From the NCBI GenBank assembly GCA_024654105.1, contig JANLID010000068.1, forward strand, positions 1 through 20,259: 20,259 bases of DNA, read 5' to 3'. The notes beneath the pieces were generated by a model, which was not told the origin of the DNA, searched no databases, and was given only the letters and a program-made list of their open reading frames with translations. This document shows positions 1 through 8,011 of the stretch, piece after piece. The first letter of the stretch is position 1. Each line of letters opens with the position of its first letter. The translations under genes were made by a program, and so were the position numbers. The DNA is from Gallionella sp. (GTDB lineage Bacteria > Pseudomonadota > Gammaproteobacteria > Burkholderiales > Gallionellaceae).

Positions 1-3000
1 CAGGCGGCAGATACTGCGCCATTGCTGAAGTCGTTGGCGGCATTGTCCGGGTTGCGGCAAGTTCCCGTGCAGGCGGCGGCCGCGGCCGAGCAGCCCCGCA
101 TTCCGGCGGAAACGCAACAGGCGGCGGGCGAAGACCAGGAGTTGCTCGAAGTATTCCTGGAGGAAGCGCAGGAAGTGTTGCGCACCATGCGCGACAATCT
201 CGAAGTTTGCCGGTTGCATCCCGGTAGCCGTGAACCGTTGGTCACTATCCGGCGCGGTTTTCATACCCTCAAAGGCAGCGGACGCATGGTCGGTTTGACC
301 GATCTGGGCGAGGTCGCCTGGTGCGTCGAGCGCGCGCTCAACAAATGGCTGCAGGATAACAAGCCTGCCGTTCCCGGATTGCTGGGTTTCATCGCCGCGG
401 CAGTGCAAGAATTTACCGGCTGGGTGGATGCGCTCAACAGCCAGGGCGGGGTGGACATTGAAGCGGATGAACTGATTGCCGCCGCGCAGCAAATTGAGAA
501 TGGCATCATGCCGGATCAACCGGCAGGCCTTGATGCGCAACCCTCGCCCTCTGCTGCATCCGCCGCGCAGCCGGAGGAGACGGTTGCGATAGGCGGGGTT
601 ACGCTGCCGGCGGCATTGTTCGATATTGCCAGTGCGGAGGCAAGGCAGCATGCGGCCGTTCTGCGCCAGCAGTTTGACGAGTTGCATATCGGGCAAGCTG
701 CCCAGGTGCAATACGATTTCATGCGCGCCGCGCACACATTGGCCGGTGTGAATCGCACCATGGGTTTTGCCGCTGTGGCGGAATTGGCTTACGCACTGGA
801 TGGCTGGCTGCAGGCGCATATTGACAGGAAGGCCGTGCTCGATGCGCCCCGGCTGTTGCTGCTGGAACAAACTGTCGATGCGCTCGAGGCCATGGCGCAA
901 AGCATCTGCGATAAACGGATGCCGCAGCCGCGCGGCAACCTGGTAAAGCAACTGGTTGCCGGCAGGAATAAATTGGCTGGCGAGATTGCTGCGCCGCGAG
1001 CTGCTCGCCCGGAAGGAGCGGTGACGAGTGCAGCCTGGCTCTCCGCCAATGCGGAAAAACCGCAAATCCAGGATGATGTGGATGAACAGTTGCTGCTGGT
1101 CTTCCTGGAAGAAGCGAGCGAGCTATGCCCCAGGATAAGCACCGGGCTGCGTGCGTGGCGTGACCGGCCGGATGCAGAAGCGCAACCGCAACTGCTCAAG
1201 CGGCTGTTGCACACTCTCAAGGGCAGTGCGCGCATGGCGGGCGCGATGCATATCGGCGAGATCGCGCATCAAATGGAAGAGCGCATATTGTCCGCTGCGC
1301 AAATCAGTCCAACGCCGGAGCTTCTGGATGAGCTGGAAAATAATTTCGATGATATCAGCGCTCAACTGGAAAGTTTGCGCACCCTCAAGACCGGGGATGA
1401 GATTGCACCTCGCCGCCGGCGTGCGGATGATCAAGCTGTGCCGGATATTTCCGGGCTGGAGCGTCGCATGCCGGAAGCGGGCGCGGAGCATGTGTTGCCG
1501 GGCAATATGTTGCGGGTGCGTTCCGATGTGATCGACCGGCTGGTGAATGAGGTCGGCGAGATCAGCGTGGCGCGCTCGCGCATGGAAACCGAGATGCGCG
1601 CATTCAAGGAGGGTTTGCTGGAACTGACCGGCAGCGTAACGCGCTTGCGCAAGCAACTGCGCGAAGTGGAAATTCAGGCAGAAAGCCAAATGCAGGCGCG
1701 TGTCTCCCTGGTCAAAGATAGTACGGAGCGGTTTGATCCGCTTGAATTCGACCGCTTTACCCGCTTGCAGGAACTGGTGCGTTTCATGAACGAAAGCGTG
1801 CATGACGTGCAGACCGTGCAGCAGGCGCTCTTGAAAAATTTTGATGAAACAGTCGCCGCAATAACCGTGCAGACGCGCCTGAGCCGCGAATTGCAACAGA
1901 ACCTGATGGACGTACGCATGGTGCCGTTTGCCAGCATCGGCGAGCGGCTCTATCGCATCGTGCGGCAAACGGCGAAAGAGCTTAACAAGCGCGCCAACCT
2001 CGAGTTGCTCGGCACGGAAGTGGAACTGGATCGCGGCGTGCTGGAAAAAATGACTGCGCCGTTCGAGCACCTGTTGCGCAATGCGCTGGTGCACGGCATC
2101 GAAAATAGCCAGGCGCGCGCGCAAAGCGGCAAGAATCCCATCGGCGAGATTCGTCTGGGGTTGCGCCATGAAAACAACGAGGTGGTATTCGAATTCAGCG
2201 ACGACGGCGCCGGACTGGATCTTGCCGCATTGCGCGACAAGGCGCAGGCCAAAGGTTTGCTGCGCCCGAACGAGGCGGTCAGCGACGAACGGCTGGCGCA
2301 ATTGATTTTTGTCTCGGGCATCTCCACCGCGACCGAAGTGACCGAAGTGGCGGGGCGCGGCATCGGCATGGATGTGGTGCGCAGCGAAATTGCCGCACTG
2401 GGCGGGCGCATTGATGTGAGCTCGAAGAAAGGCACGGGAACACGGTTCATCATCCGCCTGCCGCTCACGTTGGCCGTCACGCATATATTGACGGTGCGCT
2501 CCGGCGAGGTGATTTATGCGATTCCCTCCACCATGGTCGAGCAGGTGCGCCAGGTGAAATCGGCGGAACTGGCACAACTCTATAGTGATCGCCGGGCCGA
2601 GTGGCAGGGCAGGACCTATTCGTTCCATTACCTGCCGCACTTGCTGGGCGATAGCGAGCGCATCCCGGAAAACCTGCCGCACAATCCGGTGCTGCTGCTG
2701 CGCAGCGGCGATCAGCACATTGCCCTGCATGTTGACGGGTTAATGGGCAATCAGGAAGCGGTGGTAAAAAATATCGGCCCGCAACTGGCGCGGCTGTCGT
2801 GGGTTGCCGGTGCGACCGTGCTGGGTAATGGCGCGGCGGCGCTGATTCTCAATCCGGCACAACTGGTGCAGCGCAGCGCAGCGGCAGCACCCAAGGCTCC
2901 CGAAACGGCAGCGGAAGCGTTGCATATCCAGCCGCTGGTGATGGTAGTGGACGATTCGCTGACCGTGCGCAAGATCACCACACGCCTGTTGACGCGCGCC

Positions 3001-3312
3001 GGATACCAGGTCGTCACCGCCAGGGACGGCGTGGATGCGCTGGAGCAACTCGGCGAAATCAGCCCGGCGGTGATGCTGCTCGACATCGAAATGCCGCGCA
3101 TGGATGGTTTCGAATTAACCAGGCATCTGCGCCGCGATGCCAAAACACAAAATTTGCCGATCATCATGATTACCTCGCGTACCGCAGACAAACACCGCGA
3201 CTATGCGATGCAACTGGGCGTGAATGCCTACCTCGGCAAGCCCTATCAGGAAGATGAATTGCTGCAACAAGTTGCCGGGTTCGTTGCCGCGCCGGAGAGT
3301 GCCAATCATTGA
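1..3312 (+). CDS. pilL: PilL/ChpA-type hybrid chemosensory histidine kinase, 5' truncated by window
   Basis: This is a CheA-like kinase of the type IV pilus (twitching) chemosensory system. It autophosphorylates on Hpt histidines and passes phosphate to response regulators. The frame is open to base 1, so the N terminus lies outside the window. Numbering from the TTG at base 22, three Hpt modules are visible: HTLKGSGRM with His81, a diverged HTLAGVNRTMG with His238, and HTLKGSARM with His397. A CheA-like dimerisation region follows, then an HATPase domain (N box near Asn687 in LLRNALVHG, DDGAG at 728, GRGIGMDV at 779). After it come a CheW-like domain (about 815-950) and a C-terminal receiver domain (Asp977/978, phospho-acceptor Asp1021 in LLDIEMPRMDG, Lys1073). 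Several Hpt domains plus CheA core plus receiver is the known PilL/ChpA layout. The role in pili is inferred, because the partner genes are outside the window. A small hairpin (3313-3326) follows the stop. Confidence 0.9.
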   Translation, partial: QAADTAPLLKSLAALSGLRQVPVQAAAAAEQPRIPAETQQAAGEDQELLEVFLEEAQEVLRTMRDNLEVCRLHPGSREPLVTIRRGFHTLKGSGRMVGLTDLGEVAWCVERALNKWLQDNKPAVPGLLGFIAAAVQEFTGWVDALNSQGGVDIEADELIAAAQQIENGIMPDQPAGLDAQPSPSAASAAQPEETVAIGGVTLPAALFDIASAEARQHAAVLRQQFDELHIGQAAQVQYDFMRAAHTLAGVNRTMGFAAVAELAYALDGWLQAHIDRKAVLDAPRLLLLEQTVDALEAMAQSICDKRMPQPRGNLVKQLVAGRNKLAGEIAAPRAARPEGAVTSAAWLSANAEKPQIQDDVDEQLLLVFLEEASELCPRISTGLRAWRDRPDAEAQPQLLKRLLHTLKGSARMAGAMHIGEIAHQMEERILSAAQISPTPELLDELENNFDDISAQLESLRTLKTGDEIAPRRRRADDQAVPDISGLERRMPEAGAEHVLPGNMLRVRSDVIDRLVNEVGEISVARSRMETEMRAFKEGLLELTGSVTRLRKQLREVEIQAESQMQARVSLVKDSTERFDPLEFDRFTRLQELVRFMNESVHDVQTVQQALLKNFDETVAAITVQTRLSRELQQNLMDVRMVPFASIGERLYRIVRQTAKELNKRANLELLGTEVELDRGVLEKMTAPFEHLLRNALVHGIENSQARAQSGKNPIGEIRLGLRHENNEVVFEFSDDGAGLDLAALRDKAQAKGLLRPNEAVSDERLAQLIFVSGISTATEVTEVAGRGIGMDVVRSEIAALGGRIDVSSKKGTGTRFIIRLPLTLAVTHILTVRSGEVIYAIPSTMVEQVRQVKSAELAQLYSDRRAEWQGRTYSFHYLPHLLGDSERIPENLPHNPVLLLRSGDQHIALHVDGLMGNQEAVVKNIGPQLARLSWVAGATVLGNGAAALILNPAQLVQRSAAAAPKAPETAAEALHIQPLVMVVDDSLTVRKITTRLLTRAGYQVVTARDGVDALEQLGEISPAVMLLDIEMPRMDGFELTRHLRRDAKTQNLPIIMITSRTADKHRDYAMQLGVNAYLGKPYQEDELLQQVAGFVAAPESANH

Positions 3313-3365
3313 CCGGCAGTAGCCGGGACGGTACTGTTATTTTTGCAATGCAACCGGATTACCGC

Positions 3366-3394
3366 TTTCCAAACAACGAATTTCTGTTTAGCAT
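3366..3394 (+). promoter_or_regulatory. Putative sigma-70 promoter of tRNA-Ala
   Basis: TTTCCA (3366-3371) and TAGCAT (3389-3394) each match four of six consensus bases with a 17-bp spacer. This would start transcription about 4-6 bases before the mature tRNA end. The call rests on position and consensus only. Confidence 0.35.
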
Positions 3395-3404
3395 TGGTCA
3401 TCTT

Positions 3405-3480
3405 GGGGGTGTAGCTCAGTTGGGAGAGCGTCTGGTTCGCAATCAGAAGGCCAGCGGTTCGATTCCGCTCACCTCCACCA
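3405..3480 (+). tRNA. tRNA-Ala (anticodon CGC)
   Basis: A complete cloverleaf can be folded by eye. The acceptor stem GGGGGTG pairs with CACCTCC, with a G3:U70 wobble, which is the established alanine identity element. The D arm is GCTC/GAGC. The anticodon stem is TCTGG/TCAGA around loop TTCGCAA, giving anticodon CGC, which reads GCG. The T arm is AGCGG-TTCGATT-CCGCT. The CCA end is encoded (3478-3480). Its own promoter candidate lies just upstream and a strong hairpin follows directly. Confidence 0.95.
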
Positions 3481-3526
3481 AATATTCTGACAACCAACCG
3501 TTCCCGGTTGGTTGTCAGAATATTTT
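3480..3526 (+). terminator. Long perfect hairpin directly after tRNA-Ala
   Basis: Bases 3481-3500 pair perfectly with 3505-3524 around a TTCC loop. The last A of the tRNA CCA can add a 21st pair with T3525. A short T run (3523-3526) follows. The position fits a transcription terminator and 3' processing boundary for the tRNA. The stem is unusually long and its base is AT-rich, so the terminator role is inferred. Confidence 0.7.
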
Positions 3527-3620
3527 CGCCAGTGTTGGTGCAGCTTCGCGCCTTGCTGTCTTGAGCGTTCAAGGCCACGTACCGAAACAACAGCTTCAAG
3601 CAAAGAATCTTTTTTGCGTT

Positions 3621-3626
3621 TATAAT
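3621..3626 (+). promoter_or_regulatory. -10 box of the ahcY-metF operon promoter
   Basis: A perfect TATAAT lies at 3621-3626, so transcription would start near 3632-3634, exactly at the 5' edge of the SAH riboswitch. No good -35 box is seen at the standard spacing. The very similar string GTTTATAATC recurs before glmU. Confidence 0.6.
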
Positions 3627-3631
3627 CCGCA

Positions 3632-3702
3632 GCCTCCGAGGGGTGCTGCAGCGGGTTTGATCATCATTCCCCCGTCAGGCTCGGATGGCTCAACGGCACC
3701 CA
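3632..3702 (+). promoter_or_regulatory. SAH riboswitch
   Basis: The core of the S-adenosylhomocysteine riboswitch is visible. P1 is CCGAG (3636-3640) with CTCGG (3680-3684). P2 is CGGG (3652-3655) with CCCG (3671-3674). The conserved GTGCTGCA and CAGGCTCGG strings are present. The pseudoknot pairs GGGTGC (3641-3646) with GCACCC (3696-3701). It lies between a TATAAT box and ahcY. This class is known to switch on ahcY and methyl-cycle genes when SAH accumulates. Here it probably controls ahcY, the small membrane protein and metF together. Confidence 0.9.
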
Positions 3703-3732
3703 TTCATTAACCTTTTATGAATGGAGTGCTTC

Positions 3733-5136
3733 ATGAACACCACTTTCACCGATTACAAAATCGCCGACCTGTCCCTCGCCGCATGGGGGCGCAAGGAAAT
3801 CGCCATCGCCGAGACCGAGATGCCCGGCCTGATGGCGATCCGCGGGGAATTTGCCAAGACCCAGCCGCTCAAGGGTGCGCGCATCACCGGCTCGCTGCAC
3901 ATGACCATCCAGACCGCGGTGCTGATCGAGACGCTGACCGCGCTCGGCGCGCAGGTGCGCTGGGCGTCTTGCAACATCTACTCGACCCAGGATCACGCCG
4001 CCGCCGCCATCGCCCAGGACAGCATCGCGGTGTTCGCCGTCAAGGGCGAGTCGCTCACCGATTACTGGGACTATACCCACCGCATCTTCGAATGGCCTGA
4101 CAACGGCTATTCCAACATGATCCTCGACGACGGCGGCGACGCCACGCTGCTGCTGCATCTGGGCGCGCGCGCCGAAAAAGATGCCTCGCTGATCAGCAAG
4201 CCGACTTCGGAAGAGGAAACCTGCTTGTTCGCCTCGATCAAGGCCAAGCTGGCTCAGAATCCGACCTGGTATTCCACGCGCCTCGCGCAGATCAAGGGCG
4301 TGACCGAGGAAACCACCACCGGCGTGCACCGCCTGTACCAGATGCACGAGCGCGGCGAACTTAAATTCCCGGCGATCAACGTCAACGATTCCGTGACCAA
4401 GTCCAAGTTTGACAACCTGTACGGCTGCCGCGAGTCGCTGGTGGACGGCATCAAGCGCGCTACCGACGTGATGATCGCCGGCAAGGTCGCCGTGATTGTC
4501 GGTTACGGCGACGTGGGCAAGGGCTGCGCCCAGGCGATGCGCGCGCTGTCCGCACAAGTCTGGGTCACCGAGATCGACCCGATCTGCGCGTTGCAGGCCG
4601 CGATGGAAGGCTACCGCGTGGTGACCATGGAATATGCCGCCGACAAGGGCGACATCTTTGTCACCACCACCGGCAATTTCCACGTGATCACCCACGATCA
4701 CATGGCAAAAATGAAGGATCAGGCCATCGTGTGCAACATCGGCCACTTCGATAACGAGATCGACGTCGCTTCACTGGAAAAATACCAGTGGGATGAGATC
4801 AAACCGCAGGTGGATCACGTCATCTTCCCGGACGGCAAGCGCATTATCCTGCTGGCCAAGGGCCGCCTGGTAAACCTCGGCTGCGGTACCGGCCATCCGT
4901 CCTACGTGATGTCCTCGTCGTTCGCCAACCAGACCATCGCGCAGATCGAATTGTTCACCCGCACCGCAGACTACCCGGTCGGCGTATACACTTTGCCCAA
5001 GCATCTCGACGAGAAGGTGGCGCGCCTGCAACTGACCAAGCTGAACGCGCAGTTGAGCGAATTGACCGATCAGCAGGCCGCCTATATCGGCGTGCCGAAG
5101 AATGGCCCGTACAAGTCGGAGCATTATCGCTACTAA
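3733..5136 (+). CDS. ahcY: Adenosylhomocysteinase (S-adenosylhomocysteine hydrolase)
   Basis: This cytosolic, NAD-dependent enzyme splits SAH into adenosine and homocysteine, which removes the product inhibitor of methyltransferases. The 467-residue protein shows the substrate-site GSLHMTIQTAVL with His56, the Rossmann NAD motif GYGDVGKG at 257-264, and the typical C terminus ending KSEHYRY. The length fits the proteobacterial form. I chose ATG 3733 because a GGAG lies 7 bases upstream and the protein then begins like its family. An in-frame ATG at 3721 would only add MECF. The gene follows an SAH riboswitch and probably shares a transcript with the next two genes, although a 125-bp repeat-bearing gap lies between. 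Confidence 0.97.
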   Translation: MNTTFTDYKIADLSLAAWGRKEIAIAETEMPGLMAIRGEFAKTQPLKGARITGSLHMTIQTAVLIETLTALGAQVRWASCNIYSTQDHAAAAIAQDSIAVFAVKGESLTDYWDYTHRIFEWPDNGYSNMILDDGGDATLLLHLGARAEKDASLISKPTSEEETCLFASIKAKLAQNPTWYSTRLAQIKGVTEETTTGVHRLYQMHERGELKFPAINVNDSVTKSKFDNLYGCRESLVDGIKRATDVMIAGKVAVIVGYGDVGKGCAQAMRALSAQVWVTEIDPICALQAAMEGYRVVTMEYAADKGDIFVTTTGNFHVITHDHMAKMKDQAIVCNIGHFDNEIDVASLEKYQWDEIKPQVDHVIFPDGKRIILLAKGRLVNLGCGTGHPSYVMSSSFANQTIAQIELFTRTADYPVGVYTLPKHLDEKVARLQLTKLNAQLSELTDQQAAYIGVPKNGPYKSEHYRY

Positions 5137-5139
5137 AAA

Positions 5140-5246
5140 CAGGACTGAGGAACGAGGACTGGGGGGCTGAGTAAGGTCAGAGGCAGGACTGGATGGTTTT
5201 ACTCAGTCCTCAAACCTCAGCCCCCAGTCCTCAATCCTCAGTCCTG
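5140..5246 (+). repeat. Inverted arrays of a degenerate 7-bp repeat
   Basis: The right arm (about 5202-5246) reads as six consecutive heptamers close to CTCARYC: CTCAGTC, CTCAAAC, CTCAGCC, CCCAGTC, CTCAATC, CTCAGTC. The left arm (5140-5171) is the reverse complement of the same array, with units GACTGAG, GAACGAG, GACTGGG and GGGCTGAG. The two arms can form an imperfect hairpin of about 30 bp between ahcY and the next gene of the operon. Confidence 0.8.
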
Positions 5247-5261
5247 AATAAGGGGGTTCAT

Positions 5262-5636
5262 ATGCAACTCATCCTGATCTGGATATTGAACGCGCTGGCA
5301 CTGCTGGCCGTGGCGAACTTCGTGCCGGGCATTCATCTGGACAGCTTCATCGACGCGATGATTGCCGCGTTCTTCCTCGGCTTGGTCAACACGCTGATCC
5401 GCCCGCTGTTGCTGCTGCTCACGCTGCCGGTCACGCTGCTCACCCTGGGACTGTTCATCTTCGTCATCAACGGGCTGCTGTTCTGGTTCGTCGGCTCGGT
5501 ATTGCGCGGTTTTGTCGTGGACGGCTTCTGGTATGGCGTACTCGGCGCGGTCTTGTACAGTATTTTTTCGTGGGGGCTATCCGCCGCCGCCGCACAGATC
5601 ATGGGCAAACAAATCGTGAGGAAGGACCATGAATAA
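5262..5636 (+). CDS. Phage-holin-family / YvlD-like small membrane protein
   Basis: This 124-residue, very hydrophobic protein has about four membrane segments (roughly 3-21, 30-48, 50-77, 85-110). The family string NTLIRPLLLLLTLPVTLLTL (43-62) marks the 'phage holin family' (DUF360/YvlD-like) proteins. No lysis context exists, so the holin name reflects similarity only, and its function is not known. ATG 5262 has an AGGGGG ribosome site five bases upstream. The 3' end overlaps metF by eight bases, implying coupled translation. It sits between two methyl-cycle genes under one SAH riboswitch. Confidence 0.85.
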   Translation: MQLILIWILNALALLAVANFVPGIHLDSFIDAMIAAFFLGLVNTLIRPLLLLLTLPVTLLTLGLFIFVINGLLFWFVGSVLRGFVVDGFWYGVLGAVLYSIFSWGLSAAAAQIMGKQIVRKDHE

Positions 5637-6465
5637 ACCGCTCTTCAGCTTTGAATTCTACCCGCCACAAACGCCGGAAGGCACGGAAAAACTCTCCGCC
5701 ACGCGCAAGCAACTGGCGGCGCTTCATCCGGATTTTTTCTCCGTGACTTTCGGTGCGGGCGGGTCCACGCGCGAACGCACGCTGGAAGTCGTGCAGCAGA
5801 TCAAGGCGGAAGGGCTCGAGGTTGCGCCGCATCTGTCCTGCGTCGGCTCGACGCGCGAAAATATCCGCAACATCCTGCAAACCTACCAGCAGCTTGGTAT
5901 CCGGCGCATCGTCGCGCTGCGCGGCGACCTGCCCTCCGGCATGGCCACCACCGGTGAATTCCAGTATGCCAACGAACTGGTGTCGTTCATCCGCGCGCAA
6001 ACCGGCGAGCACTTCCACATCGAAGTGGCGGCCTACCCGGAAGTCCACCCGCAAGCCCGCTCGGCGCGCGACGACCTCGTCAACTTCAAGCGCAAGGCCG
6101 CGGCAGGGGCGAACTCGGCAATCACCCAATATTTCTACAATGCCGACGGCTATTTCCATTTCGTCGACGAATGCCGCAAGCTCGGCGTCACCATTCCCAT
6201 CGTGCCGGGCATCATGCCGATCGTGAAATTCTCGCAACTGGCGCGTTTCTCTGACATGTGCGGCGCGGAAATCCCGCGCTGGATACGCAAGACGCTGGAA
6301 GGCTACGGCGACGACAACGAATCGGTGCAGGCCTTCGGTCTCGACGTGGTCACGCAACTGTGCGAGAAGCTGCTGGCGGACGGCGCGCCAGGGTTGCATT
6401 TTTACACGCTGAATCAGGCCGACTCCTCGCTGGAAATCTGGAAGCGCCTCGGACTGTCAAGGTAA
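5629..6465 (+). CDS. metF: Methylenetetrahydrofolate reductase
   Basis: This FAD enzyme reduces 5,10-methylene-THF to 5-methyl-THF, the methyl donor for turning homocysteine into methionine. The 278-residue protein has the usual bacterial length and a TIM-barrel sequence. Visible motifs are FSFEFYPP with catalytic Glu9 (Glu28 in E. coli), SVTFGAGGST at 38-47, RGD with Asp100 at the flavin site, and ITQYFYN with Gln167. The start has GAGGAAGG just upstream, inside the preceding gene. Together with ahcY it closes the SAH to homocysteine to methionine path, which fits joint riboswitch control. Confidence 0.97.
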   Translation: MNKPLFSFEFYPPQTPEGTEKLSATRKQLAALHPDFFSVTFGAGGSTRERTLEVVQQIKAEGLEVAPHLSCVGSTRENIRNILQTYQQLGIRRIVALRGDLPSGMATTGEFQYANELVSFIRAQTGEHFHIEVAAYPEVHPQARSARDDLVNFKRKAAAGANSAITQYFYNADGYFHFVDECRKLGVTIPIVPGIMPIVKFSQLARFSDMCGAEIPRWIRKTLEGYGDDNESVQAFGLDVVTQLCEKLLADGAPGLHFYTLNQADSSLEIWKRLGLSR

Positions 6466-6495
6466 TGCGGCTCTTTTCGAATCTAAATCCCACCA

Positions 6496-6619
6496 CACCA
6501 CGAAGCGCACGAAGGCCACGAAAGAGTACGCCAGGAGTTTTCAAGAACCCGGCTTACTCGGCAGATAATCACTTCCGGTCTCGTAAAAAATCTTCGTGCA
6601 CTTCGTGCGCTTCGTGGTG
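6496..6619 (+). repeat. Inverted repeat (CACCACGAAGCGCACGAAG type)
   Basis: The 19-mer at 6496-6514 is matched perfectly by its reverse complement at 6601-6619. Weaker pairing of the neighbouring CACGAA units extends it, and 86 bases lie between the arms. Repeats built from TTCGTG(C/G) units are familiar as dispersed intergenic repeats in proteobacteria. It fills most of the 156-bp metF-trhP gap and reaches to three bases before the first possible trhP start codon. Confidence 0.75.
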
Positions 6620-6639
6620 AAATGCCTTTGAAGTCACCC

Positions 6640-7977
6640 ATGAAAACACCAGAACTTCTTCTCCCCGCTGGCACATTGGAAAAAATGCGCACCGCCTACG
6701 CCTTCGGCGCGGACGCGGTGTACGCCGGGCAGCCGCGCTACTCGCTGCGCGCGCGCAACAACGAATTCAGGCTGGAAGAATTGCACACCGGGATTCAGGA
6801 AGCGCACGCGCTTGGCAAAAAGCTGTTCGTCGCCAGCAACCTGATGCCGCACAACGCCAAGGTCAAGACCTACATGGCGGACATGCAACCGGTTATCGCG
6901 ATGCAGCCGGATGCGCTGATCATGGCCGATCCCGGCCTGATCGCGATGGTGCGCGAGCGCTGGCCGGAGATGCAGATACACCTGTCGGTGCAGGCCAACA
7001 CCGTCAACTATGCAGCGGTGAAATTCTGGCAATCGCTGGGCCTGACGCGCGTGATTTTGTCGCGCGAACTGTCGCTGGATGAGATCGAGGAAATCCGCCA
7101 GCAGTGCCCCGATATCGAACTCGAGGTATTCATCCACGGCGCGCTGTGCATGGCCTATTCCGGTCGCTGCCTGCTGTCCGGCTATTTCAACCACCGCGAC
7201 GCCAATCAGGGCACCTGCACCAACTCCTGCCGCTGGGATTACAAGATGGACAGCGCGATCGAGGATGGCACCGGTGACATCCAGAAGATCGACTTTGACT
7301 TCGACAAGGCGTTGAGCGAAAGCGCGCTGTCATCGTGCGGCTCGCAGCCGCGCCATCCGCTGGCCGACCGCTCATACCTGATCTCGCGCCCGGATCATCC
7401 GGGCGAACTGATGCCGGTGCTGGAAGACGAGCACGGCACCTACATCATGAACTCCAAGGATCTGCGCGCGGTGGAGCATGTCGAGCGCCTGGTGAAGATC
7501 GGCGTGGATTCGCTGAAGGTCGAAGGCCGCACCAAGTCCATCTACTACGTCGCGCGCACCGCACAGGTGTACCGGCAGGCCATCGACGATGCGGTCGCAG
7601 GACGCCCGTTCAACTTGAGCTTGCTAGGCGCCCTGGACGCATTGGCAAGCCGCGGCTACACCGACGGCTTCTTCGAGCGCCACCACACCCACGAACAGCA
7701 GAACTACCTGCGCGGCCATTCCGAGAGCTTCCGCCAGCAATATGTCGGCGACATCATCAGTTGCAACAATGGCATGGCCGAGATCGACGTGAAGAATAAA
7801 TTTCAGGTCGGCGACAAACTCGAAATCATCCACCCCTCCGGCAACCGCATCGTCGCACTTACCGAAATGCGCAGCCTCGAAGGCGAAGCGCTGAAAGTTG
7901 CGCCGGGCAGCGGGCATCGCGTGCAGATCCCGCTGCAAGGCGAGCTGGAAAAGGGTATGGTGGCGCGGTTTTTATAA
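6640..7977 (+). CDS. trhP: U32-family tRNA 5-hydroxyuridine synthesis protein (YegQ/TrhP)
   Basis: E. coli YegQ, renamed TrhP, is needed for prephenate-dependent hydroxylation of U34 in tRNAs that read four-fold codon boxes. U32 proteins were formerly called peptidases. The protein follows YegQ closely: PELLLPAGTLEKMR start, GADAVYAGQPRYSLR, HLSVQANTVN, RVILSRELSLDEI, EVFIHGALCMAYSGRCLLSGY, and EDEHGTYIMNSKDLRA. Four cysteines (codons at 7147, 7168, 7216 and 7228) fit the family's iron-sulfur site. I prefer ATG 6640 because family members begin there. The in-frame ATG at 6622 adds six residues and abuts the upstream repeat. A decayed second copy of this gene's 3' end occurs near 9326-9418. 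Confidence 0.93.
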   Translation: MKTPELLLPAGTLEKMRTAYAFGADAVYAGQPRYSLRARNNEFRLEELHTGIQEAHALGKKLFVASNLMPHNAKVKTYMADMQPVIAMQPDALIMADPGLIAMVRERWPEMQIHLSVQANTVNYAAVKFWQSLGLTRVILSRELSLDEIEEIRQQCPDIELEVFIHGALCMAYSGRCLLSGYFNHRDANQGTCTNSCRWDYKMDSAIEDGTGDIQKIDFDFDKALSESALSSCGSQPRHPLADRSYLISRPDHPGELMPVLEDEHGTYIMNSKDLRAVEHVERLVKIGVDSLKVEGRTKSIYYVARTAQVYRQAIDDAVAGRPFNLSLLGALDALASRGYTDGFFERHHTHEQQNYLRGHSESFRQQYVGDIISCNNGMAEIDVKNKFQVGDKLEIIHPSGNRIVALTEMRSLEGEALKVAPGSGHRVQIPLQGELEKGMVARFL

Positions 7978-8011
7978 CCTCCGGCAGATAAACGTTTCAA
8001 GGGGATGAATG

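Noticed and set aside
1123..2730. A 535-codon minus-strand open frame inside the chemosensory kinase gene
   Set aside because: It is rich in His and Gln with no domain, which is typical of the shadow of a GC-rich gene. The plus frame has clear Hpt, HATPase and CheW motifs.
3306..3599. A 97-codon minus-strand frame reading GGGERNRTAGLLIANQTLSQ
   Set aside because: It is antisense to tRNA-Ala and its hairpin. This peptide pattern is a well-known false gene from tRNA loci.
5262..5636. A prophage, suggested by the holin-family match
   Set aside because: No lysin, structural or integrase genes are present. Both neighbours are methyl-cycle housekeeping genes and the family is widespread on chromosomes.
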